Positions 40,221 to 52,352 of a DNA stretch of 64,000 nucleotides are shown one piece after another (the stretch's first letter is position 1; every line of letters begins with the position of its first letter). The notes beneath the pieces are model-generated. The model saw only the letters and a list, made by a program, of their open reading frames with translations, was not told where the DNA came from and did no database searches. Both the position numbers and the translations under genes were made by a program. Source of the stretch: Elysia chlorotica (Eukaryota; Mollusca; Gastropoda; Plakobranchidae); NCBI GenBank assembly GCA_003991915.1, contig RQTK01000021.1, positions 9,439 through 73,438 on the forward strand, given 5' to 3'.

Positions 40221-40604
40221 TTTCTCTACTACTTGAGCTTATTCCGTTTGTGTCCATTTTCAGAATTCATCATCTATACATGTATGTCATGTGCATGTGA
40301 AAAGTACTAACTGATCAGTTTATCTCATGAGCTCAAGAGATTACCAGTAGGCAAATACATGTGCAAATAAAAAGAAAGGGAAAACATCATATTTAGAGCA
40401 AATACATCTGTAAACCGCCTAAAAGAAAGGGAACAAATTCATATTTAAAAATTTCATTCAAGACCCTCTCATGGGTTTCCGAGATGAATACGAAGAGATG
40501 CTTATTTGTTTCATTTCGAATTCGTGGGTCATGAATCCATGATCATAGGCCACAACCCCCTGCTGTTACCTTCTGTCCAAAGGCGCCCCTCTATGTGCCT
40601 CGGG

Positions 40605-40818
40605 TTGAGTTAAGTTGAGTTGGTTTAACGTCCAACATCAGCGCTATAAAGGCTGTTTTTGAGACCGGCCCCAAGACTGATGTCACTTACGAGACAGGGC
40701 GGGGATATCATGTGTTACAGGGAAAGAAATCAAACAAATAAATTGCCATCATGGGATTCGAACCGCGGTCCTCCAGATCTAGCAACCAGCACTCTACCAC
40801 TTGAGCCAGTTCGCCCAA
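40605..40818 (-). repeat. tRNA-derived SINE, reverse orientation
   Basis: Plus strand: 'gttgagttggtttaacgtcc', 'cagcgctataaaggctg' and 'gagacagggcggggatatca', then 'tgggattcgaaccgcggtcc' and 'accactt-gagccagttcgcc'. Reversed, these are tail, body, B-box (GGTTCGAATCCC) and A-box head of the family. It is nearly full length, with good promoter boxes. Confidence 0.85.
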
Positions 40819-41149
40819 ACTCGCCCGTACTAAGTACAATCTGGAAGTAGATTAATTTAATACCCCCTACTCCTTATTTTTCCATTCTATACATTGCATA
40901 CATTTACTAACGAGATATTCATGGTTGACTAATAATAGTAATAATAACAATAAACTTACAGCAGGTAATTTTAATGGAAATAATTCAGCATGGAGCGGTA
41001 TTCCAACACATATGAGATATATGATCAAATGAATTAGGCATTATGATGCAGAAATTGAGACAATTGCACAGGGTGAACTTTAATAGTTATGCTAACACCA
41101 ACACCAAGTTAGGGAAACTAATACTAGTTGCGTTGAGTTTAGTTTAAGC

Positions 41150-41330
41150 TCCTTGATTCCCTGTGGAACATAAGGGCGCAGCAAATCCCCTCCACCGAAC
41201 TCGGTTCTGGCTAGTCCTCTTCAGCTCGGCCCATGTACTACTAGCGGTTTTATCTCAGCATCAGTGCTTCGTCGCCAAGTCTGCGTTGGACGTCCGACTT
41301 TGGGAGTTCCACTCCAGGGCTTGCCTTGTG
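41150..41330 (-). pseudogene. LINE ORF2 C-terminal fragment
   Basis: The minus strand gives 'GTPKVGRPTQTWRRSTDAEI', then after a one-base shift 'TWAELKRTSQNRVRWRGFAA' and 'PLCSTGNQG'. This 'GRP..TW...ELK..AQDR..WR....ALCS' signature is the common C-terminus of many animal LINE ORF2 proteins. It is a frameshifted relic about 55 codons long. The remainder of ORF2 was not recognised upstream. Confidence 0.75.
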
Positions 41331-41944
41331 ACTTATGGAAACTTAAAAAATTTATTAAATGCATAGCCATTAGTTGTCGGCAATTACTTTGCCATCTCAT
41401 CCAGAGATTACATAAGCGAACGAACAACTCCACACATGATACAAAGCTTACATAAATGGGTCAAACTTGATCACTCGCCACTTTTTCTTCTAGGAAAATA
41501 AATACTAAGTGGGAATTGTAGATTATGTACTGCAGATCTATATCGCAATCGTTAGCAGTAATTGTACATGTATATGTTTTTGTTGTAATCCTACAGACTT
41601 CGTGAATGTAAAGGCATATTAAATTAATATCAATTTCTTTTCATTTGGCCGAACTCCATGGTCAAAATGCAGAAAAAAAGATAGTTTCTTGTTGTTGCTG
41701 TTATTCATACCATGCGATGATTACGCTAGGGTCATTATGAATTATCTAAATATCATTTGGGATTGTAAAATATGAGATTTTTCTACTTTTCTCCTATCTT
41801 TTTTAAACTACTCTTTTCTATGCCACAAAAACGACAAAAATAGAAAAAATTCACATACCTTAGGATTACATAGGGAGGCTTCTTCAGTGCCTTCTCACCC
41901 AAAACCAGTTTCCTTAAAGGATAGAATCACCCACCAGGAAACAA

Positions 41945-42180
41945 ATGTATAGCTGCAAAGCCTACGCGGCCCCTGGACCCCGGCGGGTAGTTTCAGAGTT
42001 GTTTTTTTTTACTGGCATTTACATCCCTATTAAGTACTTAATAATTCAGCAAAAACAAAAAAAACCAAAAAAAACAAAACAAACAAAAAACAACAACCAA
42101 CAAAACCAAAAACAAAAGAAACAACAGCAGAATATTTAGGCTTTTACATTTTTCATATAAAGTTCAATATGCTTGGCTTA
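41945..42180. other. A-rich low-complexity stretch
   Basis: Runs of 'aaaacaaaac' and 'caaaaaaccaaa' (42047-42127). No gene. Confidence 0.6.
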
Positions 42181-42425
42181 TGGGGGGAGCGGTGGCCCTG
42201 AGGAAGAACACCGGCTAACGTCGTCGAAGGCCCGTGCCTCGAGTCCGCTCTGGCGACGTAGTGCTCTACTGGTTGGCTCTAGGGGATTTGCTGAGACAGA
42301 GTCATGATAACCCCGCATTGTCTCTGTGAGGTAGCATGTAAACTTGTCAGACGCCAGTCTTGGGGTCCGTCCACAATATAACCTACACAGCGCTGACGTT
42401 AACCGTTAAACCAACTCAACTCACG
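42181..42425 (+). repeat. tRNA-derived SINE, near full length
   Basis: It begins 'ggggggagcggtggccctga', then 'gtgcctcgagtccgctctgg' in B-box position. Next come 'gagacagagtcatgataacc', 'agacgccagtcttggggtcc', 'cacaatataacctacacagc' and 'taaaccaactcaactcac' at the 3' end. It belongs to the same family as the copies at 20343 and 29845. Confidence 0.85.
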
Positions 42426-43020
42426 CTTGGTTTATGCTCTCTCCACAACAAATATTAATAATAAATTTAGTAAAGCCAGCCGCGGAAGGGGGAAAATGCA
42501 TAACATTACTTTTTTTTAAAGTTGTTCTTTCGATTTGTCGGTATAAGATAATGAATAAATTTTCTATGGAATCTAATATAAGCCTTAAAAAACCCCCCGA
42601 GAAAACAAGAATAATAAATCATACTGCATGCTTAAATAGCACGTTTTCATTAAACAAAAACTAAACATATAATACCAAACGTAAAACATCAACCAAGTGC
42701 AAAATTAACGAATTCTCTCCTCTCTTTTTTCAATTTTTGCAGAAATTATTCAGTTTTGCAATGTATATATCTTCTCAAATAAGCCCAGTCATATAAATCA
42801 GAAACTCAAAAAAATAATGTAAACAGAAAAGTTTCTTAAAGTGAGAACAGCTCTTAGATCGTAAGTACAACATTGGAATAGCTTACACCTAGATGCAAAA
42901 AATTATACCTCGTCGTAAGCCTTCTTATTCTCATACATATACATGTATCTTAATACAAGTCGTAGGCGCACTACAAAGTTGTACTTACAACTGGTTGTGG
43001 GGTGGCTAAGCCGCGTAGTT
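42426..43020. other. Intergenic, no gene seen
   Basis: AT-rich sequence; the one ORF of 76 codons has no recognisable feature. Confidence 0.45.
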
Positions 43021-43033
43021 TGGATGACGGTAA

Positions 43034-43034
<1 letters not shown>

Positions 43035-43092
<58 letters not shown>
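43035..43092. repeat. (GA)n microsatellite
   Basis: GA dinucleotides, almost pure. Confidence 0.95.
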
Positions 43093-43094
<2 letters not shown>

Positions 43095-44096
43095 GGTAAA
43101 GGGGAAGAAATACTAAAATATGGCTCTAAAATGATTATTTCAACCTAAAGCCTTATTACAGTAAGAAAAGAAGAATATCCAAAGATTTTCATTACATAAA
43201 TATTCGGTTTTATTAAGAGGCACTTAAGCGAAAGGCTATATACCCAGAATAAAATGTTTGTGATGTTATGTATGATTGTACCTTTGCTCATGGCGCACGA
43301 CGTAATTATCTTTTTTCTCTCCTTCGAACTACTTAGTGAGTCTTCGTGAAGTCCGATTACTTCCTTGTCAAGGAATAACAAGTCTTTTTGTAGTATCTTC
43401 CGGGATAAGAGAGGATACTAACCCACTATATTTACTCAATGGCAGAAATAGATAGCTATTGTAGTCTGAGTAATCTAAAACGTGGTCCTCAGTTTCGAGC
43501 TAAAATATTAAAAGAGTGTACTTATCATTGGTAACGATGTAGCTACACGTATTTAGGTAAAAATGGCTTTTTCCTATTAGCTTTTCCTAAACATGTTTTT
43601 GTTTGGTATCAAAATTCGCCCTTCACTGAGAGAATCCGGTCTGACTCGAAGTGGAACCTACCTAGGTACAGATATCTGAATCACATGCAAAGCCAATTTT
43701 ACATAATATTTATATAAGAGACAACTGGAGAGCGCGATGGAACAACCTGACAAACAATAAACTGCACCGTGTACAACTACATTTAAATCAATGGGCGGGA
43801 GTGCCATAGGCTAGAAGACGAAACCAGGTGGTACTCGATCGAGTCCGACTGGGACATTCTCATCAAGGTGAAGAGTCTCCACAGTGTCATACCTGCAACT
43901 TTCAATATCCATATGTCACATTTTGGTTGACTGTCCGCTTTTCCATCGGAAAAGAAATCTGTTCTGGCTTCCAAACCACTTGAGAGCATATTTACTTACG
44001 TTAGTCCACATCGAATACTGAGGTTTCTAAAGGACATTGATCTGTATAATAAAAGTTAAATACGATAACCCCACGCATGGATTTTTGAAACTGCTG

Positions 44097-44272
44097 TATA
44101 TACACTTCACTTTTAAACAACCTTTTTAAGCACAGTTTTAATACTTTTCCAACTCAGAGAGATAATCCCCGTTACTACTCGTATAATGTGTTAACAGTCT
44201 TTTGACATCTGGGCACAATAGTCGTTACTGTGCTGACGTGGCGTTAAAAAAAAACTCACCCACTGACTGTAT
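44097..44272 (+). repeat. Dispersed repeat copy 1, ending in (ACTC)n-like tail
   Basis: It shares with 44738-44912 the words 'cttcacttttaa', 'aaacttttaa(g)gcacaattt', 'cagagagata', 'ccgttgctact', 'tataatg', 'gggcacaa', 'gtgctgacgtg' and 'aaaactcac'. About 80% identical by eye. The end 'actcaccc/actcactcactcact' resembles a short tandem tail of a retroposon. Family unknown. Confidence 0.7.
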
Positions 44273-44737
44273 GCTTAGTCACAAATGCACATTCTTCACT
44301 TTTGTGGTTTATAGAACCGCATTTTTCCAGATAGTATGATGTATCCAAATGTCTGCCAAACAAGTCTTTTATACAAGTCACGGAATTCAACAAAGTAAAC
44401 TCATTTTTGCAAACCAAATATAACAGTGATTTATTTCTATTAATAATTTTAGCAGAATCAGGATGGAATCGTGCTCAGAGAGTATTTTCCAGTCTACGTT
44501 AATCTGCACTGGCGTCCAATCATAGCTCTTCCATAGTCTTTAGGAGCTATTGAGAGATCAGAAACCCATGCCTAACGGGTTTTATTAATTCACCCGTTAT
44601 TGCCGCGTGTGTTGCCAGACCTGTAATATGATTGAACAAGTCCCAGATATCTAACTCTGGGCCCGTCGTCGTGAAGAATTTTTATTGAGACCTATGAGAA
44701 TATTAACAAGGAAATACAACGTTTTAGTCATAATTAT

Positions 44738-44912
44738 ACCCTTCACTTTTAACCAAACTTTTAAGGCACAATTTTTATGTTTTTACTACACAGAGAGATA
44801 TGGGAGTCACCGTTGCTACTAGTATAATGCATTAACTGTCTTAAGTCATCGTGGGCACAACATAGCCGTTACCGTGCTGACGTGCCATAAAACAAACTCA
44901 CTCACTCACTCA
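44738..44912 (+). repeat. Dispersed repeat copy 2, ending in (ACTC)n tail
   Basis: Second copy of the 44097-44272 element, same orientation, with a clear 'aactcactcactcactcac' terminus. Confidence 0.7.
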
Positions 44913-45685
44913 CTTTTATTCTTTTATCTTTTAATTAGTAGACTTTCCCATTCATCTCATTATGGTAAGTGCTCCCTTTAGTGTTCGAATAGACATGTTC
45001 CCGGGCACTGTTTCAAGTTGAGAACACCACGGGAGATATTTTGTCAATTAAAATATCGATTCTGATTCACCTAGCCGAAACAAATAATATTCAAAATTAT
45101 TTTTATACTGGGAATAAAACAGAAGTGAAACGACTCCTAGTTCTACCCGCGCTTAAAACTAAAAACTGTTGGTTCTTATATCGATTGTCACATACTGTTA
45201 AAACCATTTTCATTTTCCACTAAGTATCTGGCAACCTTAAGTTCGCTCAAAGTGCCCCGTGGAGAATATAAAAAAAAATTAGTCGCCGTAGGCCAATACT
45301 CCAGACTTTATAAAACGCATTTCAAAATTGATTTGAACGGGGTCGTTCAGTTCTTTTATAAAGTATCTTGTAAATCAATAATGTCTTCCTGGGTGTTATG
45401 CTAGAAGAAACTAGCTGGTAACGCTGTGCTATGTGATTTTAAACCACTTGACTTATGTCAATGAAGATTATGTAGACAGTTTACTACCAATAAATAGGAA
45501 CTACTTATCTTTACCAATAGATTATGTCAATAAATGGAACAAAAGAAATCATCCCATCGGTAATAATTTCGCCAGGTATAGCTGAAACGCTTACGTACAA
45601 TTTCAAATACGGTACCTAAACATTTTCTCTCTCACGTATTTTTAAGTGAGCAAAATCAAACAAAAAAGCGAAAAACCCCGCATGT
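44913..45685. other. Intergenic, no gene seen
   Basis: AT-rich, short ORFs only. Confidence 0.45.
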
Positions 45686-45687
45686 AT

Positions 45688-45807
45688 TGATCTATCTATA
45701 TATCTATTTATCTATCTGTCTATCTATCTATCTATCTATCTATCTACCTACCTACCTACCTACCTACCTACCTACCTACCTACCTACCTACCTACCTACC
45801 TATCTAC

Positions 45808-45850
<43 letters not shown>

Positions 45851-45852
45851 CC
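45688..45852. repeat. (CTAT)n/(CTAC)n compound microsatellite
   Basis: CTAT units, then a block of CTAC units, then CTAT again. Confidence 0.95.
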
Positions 45853-46077
45853 TACTCTAAGTAGCTATTTATCAACCTATCAATCTGCCTATCCATTTAT
45901 CTATCTTTTTTAATCAATGGATACAACCAGACAGTTCTCAATTTAGAAAAGACGAAAAGCATTCAACTGAGATTTTAACTGTCGGAACAGGAAATAAAGG
46001 CAATTGTATTTAATCAAGTAGGCTGAAAAAAACTGTCTCTTTTTATGTAACACAATGTGTCGCTAATAACACGTAAT

Positions 46078-46142
<65 letters not shown>
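46078..46142. repeat. (CTAT)n microsatellite
   Basis: Sixteen or so consecutive CTAT units. Confidence 0.95.
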
Positions 46143-46149
46143 TTCTTTG

Positions 46150-46390
46150 ATTCTGTCTCTATCTCTGTCTCTTTCCTTTTCTAGTTTCTCTTGAGAAATT
46201 TCTTATTGTCTTCATAAATATTTCTCTCCGTCTACGTCTCTCCCTAAATCGGTTGCGGGTCTCTCTCTTTCTCTCTCTGTCTCGCAGTTCCTGTCTGCAA
46301 CTATGTCTCTGTCTCCCGCCCCTCCTCCTCTCTCTGTATCGTTCACTTTCTCTCTCTCTCTCTCTCTCTCTCGCTCTCAATCTCTCCCTA
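46150..46390. repeat. CT-rich low-complexity tract
   Basis: Imperfect TCTC and TGTC repeats. Both strands give spurious Ser-Leu and Arg-Glu ORFs. Confidence 0.85.
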
Positions 46391-46479
46391 GATATTATAA
46401 ATGATTTCAAAGAGAACTGGTTAAACAACAAGCGATGTCGACACCGACAAGGAACCGGCTAGGGACCTGCCGATATCAT

Positions 46480-46750
46480 CATTAAAACTGTCACCGCCAG
46501 ATTTACACAGAGTTCGGCCAACTGTCGGCCCGGACGCCCTTCGTCCCGTGGCCAGAAGAATTCACACAGAATTCACACAGCTCTGTGTGACTGGGACAAA
46601 CAGCGTCAAACACCGTCCAACAACGCCCAACACCGTCCAGAGGCCCAGAGATGACGGTTGCAGTGTCCATCAGATGGACATTGTATATTTCTGGGCGTCT
46701 TTGTGGACCAGGGTGATGGAACCATCGGTGAAACGTGTAGTAGGGAAATG
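46480..46750. other. GC-richer unexplained segment
   Basis: It stands out from its AT-rich surroundings. It has direct repeats of 'attcacacag' (46560-46580) and of the word 'caacaccgtcc/caaacaccgtcc' (46607-46640). Overlapping ORFs of 67 codons (+) and 103 codons (-) exist, but neither shows a known motif and no paired splice sites stand out. It could be an unrecognised exon, a non-coding RNA exon or repeat debris. Confidence 0.35.
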
Positions 46751-46759
46751 AAACCTCAG

Positions 46760-47860
46760 CACTGATAAGGAAACTAGGGAGTGAAGGAAAAAAACAACAA
46801 CCCAAAAGATACATGTATAAAGGAGGGTCTATAGAAAGAACTTATGGATCAGATGTTTAAAGGAAAATGTATATAAAAAAGATAATGTGTGGCCAAGAAA
46901 GAAATAGGAAGATGCTTCAAGAGCATAACAGATAAGTTCTGCTGCTGGGCTATTAAAGAGAGACAGAGGGAGAAACTTAGGCAATGAGGAAAGATCAATC
47001 TTTTTTTCTTTATGCCTGTCTGTCTCAGTATCTCCTTCTCTCTCTATCTTTCTCTTGTCGTAAATCACTTTAAAATGCCATGGTAAAATATATTTTATGT
47101 ATATAAATCATATCGAAAAGAAAAAGTTTGTAATTGATTTGTGTCAACAACAACGTTGCTCTGTTAGGTGGACCAATTACGATCGGGATCTTTTCCTGGA
47201 GCGAATCGGCTTAAGTGGTACATTGTAGTGCGTTTGTGTTCTATTCGGAAGGCCTCCCACTCGATCCTATTTAAGAGCAAATGTGTTTGGACCATTTTAT
47301 TCTCTTCACATTGAGCCGGTTTCAGTTTTGCGTGACCAGATATACAGAAATTCGGTTTGTGTGCCAGGACGTAACATTAATATTATTTTATTGAGACCCT
47401 TCGTCGATAAAGCTTAGTCGATGATGCTCACCGTTCAGAAACATTACCACCACCACCACCAACAACAACAACAATAACAACAAAAAACCGATGTGTATAA
47501 TGTTTATGATCATCCACCTAAATTTACAATATTCAATCATATTATCCATTTCCTCGTACAGCACACCAAAAGCAAAAACATAAATGCCTCAGTTTGGCAT
47601 CCAATCGAAAAATAGAGTTAAAATTTTCAGACACTTCCAGCCGAAAATGTATCATTAATTTTGTTTGTCTCAGAAATAATACTAGATCTTTCTAAAAAGA
47701 CAAACCAAATGCAACGTCTTTTATGTGTTATTGTTTGGTTTTTACTAAGCCCTTATTCTGCGAAAATTTAACACAAAAAAACCTTTGCAGGCTTTTGTAA
47801 GCATTATTTTCAGAAAAAGTTTTCTAAAAAGTTATAAAAAAGAGGCTCTCAGTTGAACTG
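46760..47860. other. Intergenic, no gene seen
   Basis: Short CT-rich and ACC/AAC-rich patches (for example 47440-47490); no coding evidence. Confidence 0.45.
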
Positions 47861-47861
47861 C

Positions 47862-47968
47862 ACAGGCTATATTTTGGACGGGCTCTAAGACATCCTCTGA
47901 CAATTTTATATGCACACACGAGACAAGGTGGGAATACCATGACTCCTTTTCCAGCCGTTCACTTTGCG
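47862..47968 (-). repeat. SINE 3'-body fragment
   Basis: Plus strand shows 'aggctatattttggacgggc', 'cacgagacaaggtgggaata' and 'ccatgactcc', the complement of the family body. Confidence 0.7.
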
Positions 47969-47969
47969 G

Positions 47970-49880
47970 ACATAAAAATTGAACTCGTTAAGCGTTAGTG
48001 CATTGCTAAGCCAGATGAAAAACTGTTTTCTTTCAGACAGAAAAAAACCAGCCTCTAGCAAAAGAATATATTTTTTGTTTGAACTAAAACTAAACCGTTT
48101 TTCAACAGTTGTTATAGCTTTCTTATGTAATGCTTTTTTTACCCCTTTTGCAATGATTATGTAGCATCATTTAAACCATAAACTAATAATTATCGTTATA
48201 AAAGTTTATTTTGAGAAAATACTAAAAAGAGGTCTAAACAACATTTACGTTCTCTCTTAATTTTCCAAAGTCTACTTTTTAACCTTTTCTTTTTAAATTT
48301 AGAAACATAGTAAAAAAAAACGTTCCAATAGTATTAATCTCAAATATCCGCTCAAATACCGAATTAATTAAAAATAAACATTAATAATGACAGGCTTTAA
48401 TATATAAATATAAATTAAACAACTTTACAAAGACAAATATCAGTTACTTTCCTGCTCATCTTCATGATTTTTTTCACCAAAATAAATGTCTACTCTGTTT
48501 TTTGTTGCTTGTCTTGAGTATATTTCCCGGCTAGGTGGAGGTTAGGGTCTATGCAGTTGAAAAAGTCTCGTAAGAGGGTTAAGGTAATTTCATCATGGAC
48601 TTAACCATAAATTAAAAGCAAATAGTCTCAACAAAATAATATACCACAGAACAATTTATGCCTCTCCTTTAAAAACAAGGAATAAACATAATTCTATCAC
48701 CTCATAAAGTACCACTTTATCTGAAATGCAAAATAATGTTTCGTTTGATTTTCTAAGTTTCGATGTAGAAAGAAAAGTAAAACTGAGTTAAGCCAGTTAC
48801 AAAAAAACTAGCGTCTTCTATAGAGAGAGAATGAAGTATAAAAAGACTAGCTTTGCATCCGGCCAAATTCGGAAACTGCGGTATTTTTTTTAATCATCGT
48901 CAAACAACATTCATCGCAAAAGAGCAAGTAACTCTGAATCTTTATCCTTTTCAGCCCCTGGTTAAAACTGAAGAGTATTATGAAAATCGAACCAGTGATT
49001 CTTTTTACTGTAACTATTCTCAATCCTTTATCAATGCTAAGACTCTCACTGGTGTATTTTTTTTATATCATTCACGAGGAGGACAAAAACTCTATGGTTA
49101 ACACTAATACTAGAGATTTTGACTAAATTGGTAACAAAATAACTTGGCTGCTCAGCAGCCCGAGGCGATTAGATAATTCCGGTTCCATTACTAAGAGATG
49201 GACCCATTGAGGACATTGACAGACTAGGGGTGGCCATCAACCATCTAGCGTCGACTCGAGACCATTTTTTTCCTTCTATGGGGAATGTCCTGCGGCACCT
49301 GTGGACGTTCCAACAAAAGATTGATGAGTGGCGAGCAGCGGTCTTTACTATAGAGTGGGCAGGCTGTCCCCTCTAGCTTTTTATCTTAGTCTTATTCATC
49401 CCAGAAATTTAATGACGATGCGGGGAACACCCAATGCCTTGAGCAAACCACATTCCACACGGAAAGAGCTGTAATCTGATTTCTATACAAAAATGCACTA
49501 CCACTGGAATCCGGCTGTGGTAAGACTCCGGTTTAGCTGCGGCTCTCGTTGGGTAAATAATCTCATGATGAGAAAAGTAAAGAAAAACATTACAACAGAA
49601 ACAACAGAAAAACAAAAAACAAATCCTAACTTGTGTGCAGTTTACAAGTTGGTATTTGCTTTTGCTTTGGGTGGAAGTTTATGAGACAAAAGTAAAGACA
49701 TGTAAAAATGTAAAACAATTACACAGTTTCTGAGATGCGAAGATTTGTCAGGGGTGAAAAGAAAAATGAGGAAAAAAATTAAGGCGATCGCGAAGATACA
49801 ATATAGAGGAAATATCAATACCATAGAACAGATAAATTCCTTTTATAGCTGAAAGAAAAACACCACACTAACACACGCTT
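47970..49880. other. Intergenic, no gene seen
   Basis: AT-rich. The ORF at 48853-49101 (82 codons) has no recognisable motif or splice context and I do not call it. Confidence 0.45.
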
Positions 49881-49885
49881 GAGAT

Positions 49886-49904
49886 GGCTAGATAAATAGA
49901 TAGT

Positions 49905-49963
<59 letters not shown>

Positions 49964-49972
49964 ATAGATAGT

Positions 49973-50043
<71 letters not shown>

Positions 50044-50130
50044 GTAAATAGATGGATAGATAGGTAAATAGACGGATAGATAGATAGATAGATAGACAGA
50101 TAGTTAGATAGACAGATAGACAGATAAACT
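49886..50130. repeat. (GATA)n microsatellite ending at assembly gap
   Basis: GATA units with scattered variants (GTTA, GGTA, GACA), running to the N block. Confidence 0.95.
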
Positions 50131-50131
50131 C

Positions 50132-50141
50132 NNNNNNNNNN
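50132..50141. other. Assembly gap (10 N)
   Basis: Ten N bases between a GATA array and a GA array. The gap size is likely nominal and the true repeat length is unknown. Confidence 0.99.
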
Positions 50142-50151
50142 GAGAGAGAAA

Positions 50152-50200
<49 letters not shown>

Positions 50201-50218
50201 AGAAAGAAAGAGAGAGAG
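50142..50218. repeat. (GA)n microsatellite
   Basis: GA repeats with AAAG interruptions directly after the gap. Confidence 0.95.
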
Positions 50219-50505
50219 TTTGTTTTTAAGGCACGTCAGAGATTGAATATATACCGCAGTGAATGATTACGGTATTTGACAGCCTCCAGTGGACTGGGCC
50301 TCACTGTCACTGTGACCATCCGTGCGTGAGTCCAGACTGCGCTGTGATGACAGGCGTCACAAAACACTGGACAATGAAGCTGCTGCTATTGAAAACCTCC
50401 AGGCAATAAGACAGCCAGGTGGAATTATTTTTTCTTAAATCAATGAAGCGACATGTTTGTATAAATAGAGTAAACTAATATATTTACATCTATTTAAAAA
50501 CCGAT

Positions 50506-50842
50506 AAAATTGCAATTTTTCTTTTCAATTTTTATTAGAGGGAAAAATTGTTTGAAAACAAATTTACAGCAGGGTCAATTTCCTATAACGATTTGATGAA
50601 AGAAAATATCTTACTATTCAAGAAAAGATAAAACAGGTACAACAAAAGAAAATTTGTTTGTTAACTAAAATAGAATTGCAATTTTTTAAAATAAATTTTG
50701 ATTAGAGGGAGGCATGATTTGAAAACAAATTTACAGCAGGGTCCATTTCCTATAAGGATTTCATGAAAAATATCTTATCACTCAAGAAAAGATAAACCTG
50801 GCACAAGAAAAAAATACTTGTTTGTTAATTAAAATACTTTTA
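50506..50842 (+). repeat. Tandem duplication of about 168 bp
   Basis: Unit 1 (about 50506-50672) and unit 2 (about 50673-50842) share 'aattgcaattttt', 'attagaggga', 'tttgaaaacaaatttacagc', 'agggtc(a/c)atttcctataa', 'caagaaaagataaa' and 'ttgtttgttaa(c/t)taaaata'. Divergence is moderate, so the duplication is not recent. Confidence 0.85.
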
Positions 50843-51887
50843 CAGTCTAGCTATAAAAATCGAAGTAAGTATTGAACATTTAAAGCTTTAGTATGTGTAT
50901 AGTAACATACATCAAGAGAAGACCCCTTAATATGTTTGAGACTCAATCAAACTATTGCTGGGATATAACCATTGTGAGAAAGAACTTAGGGGAACATAGT
51001 AAACAAAAGAAAATCATAAACTTGTAAATTAGTTTGCATAAACAAAACTTAATTCCCCTAATGAATGATCTGATACTAATGGCCTCTCTACTTAAAAAAA
51101 AATTAATATATAGATTTATGTTATCTACGTTTTATTGATAGGTATTTTGAGCAGACAGAAGCCTAGTTAGGTTTTTAATATATTTTCAGTTGTGCACTAT
51201 TTTTCTTGACATTTTGACATCCTTTTGTTTGTAGCATTAATTGCTGCAGCTGTCAAGATAAAATGGCATCAACGCTATCTCATTTTGATTTCCTGGTGCA
51301 TTAAAAAAGCATCTAAATCCAAATAAATTCTCGTTCGACCAAGGTACCTTTCTTCCCCCAAGCTTTCCTCACAAACCAAAAACAAACAAAAAACCTCCAG
51401 AAAAAACTACAAGTTGTAACCACTTTTAAACATCCTGTATTATAATTATAATGAGCGAACCCAGAACCCAGAGCGAAATTATTCCCCTACTTTTGTTTAA
51501 AACTCTTTGTTTCGTTATCGAGAACACCCGATTTTTAATCATACATAAGATCTCGTTTGACAACGACACATTACTATAAATTTTAAAGACAATGGAGAAA
51601 AGAAAATAATACCCCCCAAAAACAAACAAACAAAGAAACAAAACAAAAAACAACACCAAAACCACCAAAACAAACAAAGAAATTATATTTCGACAATAAG
51701 TGTTATGAAAATCTATAATAAAGTGCTTGTATTAATTTACATCTATTTCTAGATTCAGGGAATTTGTTACTTAATTTATTGTAATTATTGGCATTTTTAG
51801 GAAAACGAATGTGGATTATATTAAATGTAAAATGCAAAAAAATAAAACTTAAATAAAGAATGAAGATAAATATAAAACACTATATAA

Positions 51888-51917
51888 TAGTTTCGCTTAA
51901 CTTTAACGTTACTGAAC

Positions 51918-51958
<41 letters not shown>

Positions 51959-52050
51959 GGGGGGGAGAGACAACCAGATTTAGATAGTTTAAGGGGACTT
52001 TACAGTGACTATATAATAGTTTCGCTTAACTCTAACATTACTGAACTCTG
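51888..52050 (+). repeat. Duplicated 35-bp segment around a (GA)n tract
   Basis: 'ctatataatagtttcgctta' followed by 'act(t/c)taac(g/a)ttactgaact' occurs at about 51880-51920 and again at about 52010-52047. A (GA)n array with a G-run lies between (51921-51967). A third partial unit, 'cgcttaaatctaacgttacc', follows at about 52080. Confidence 0.8.
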
Positions 52051-52276
52051 CAATCAAAATAAGCACCCTTTTCATGAACCGCTTAAATCTAACGTTACCA
52101 CATTTTTCGAGATAAACCATTGAGCCATTAACTTGGCTTTATCGTGTCCGTTTTTTTTTACATTATTTTTTTGGCAAATATGATGCAAATTCACCTTTAT
52201 TTGACTATCGACTATTACTCTTCAAAATAGCTTTACCACAGTGCGTTGTGAAATTTCGTCAAGATTAAAAAAAAAA

Positions 52277-52352
52277 TCAGGGCGCCAGATAGTACACTGG
52301 ACTGGAGAATCGTAGATTCTATGTCAAAATTCGAATCCTATTTTGGTTCCCA
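52277..52352 (+). repeat. tRNA-like SINE head fragment
   Basis: 'cagggcgccagatagtacac' with 'tggactgg' resembles a D-arm/A-box. 'aaaattcgaatcctatttt' follows at B-box distance. No SINE body follows and the acceptor stem does not pair well, so this is a tRNA-derived fragment rather than a tRNA gene. Confidence 0.45.

Noticed and set aside
52277..52352. True tRNA gene
   Set aside because: The A- and B-box-like words are present, but the acceptor and anticodon stems do not pair convincingly; better read as a SINE head.
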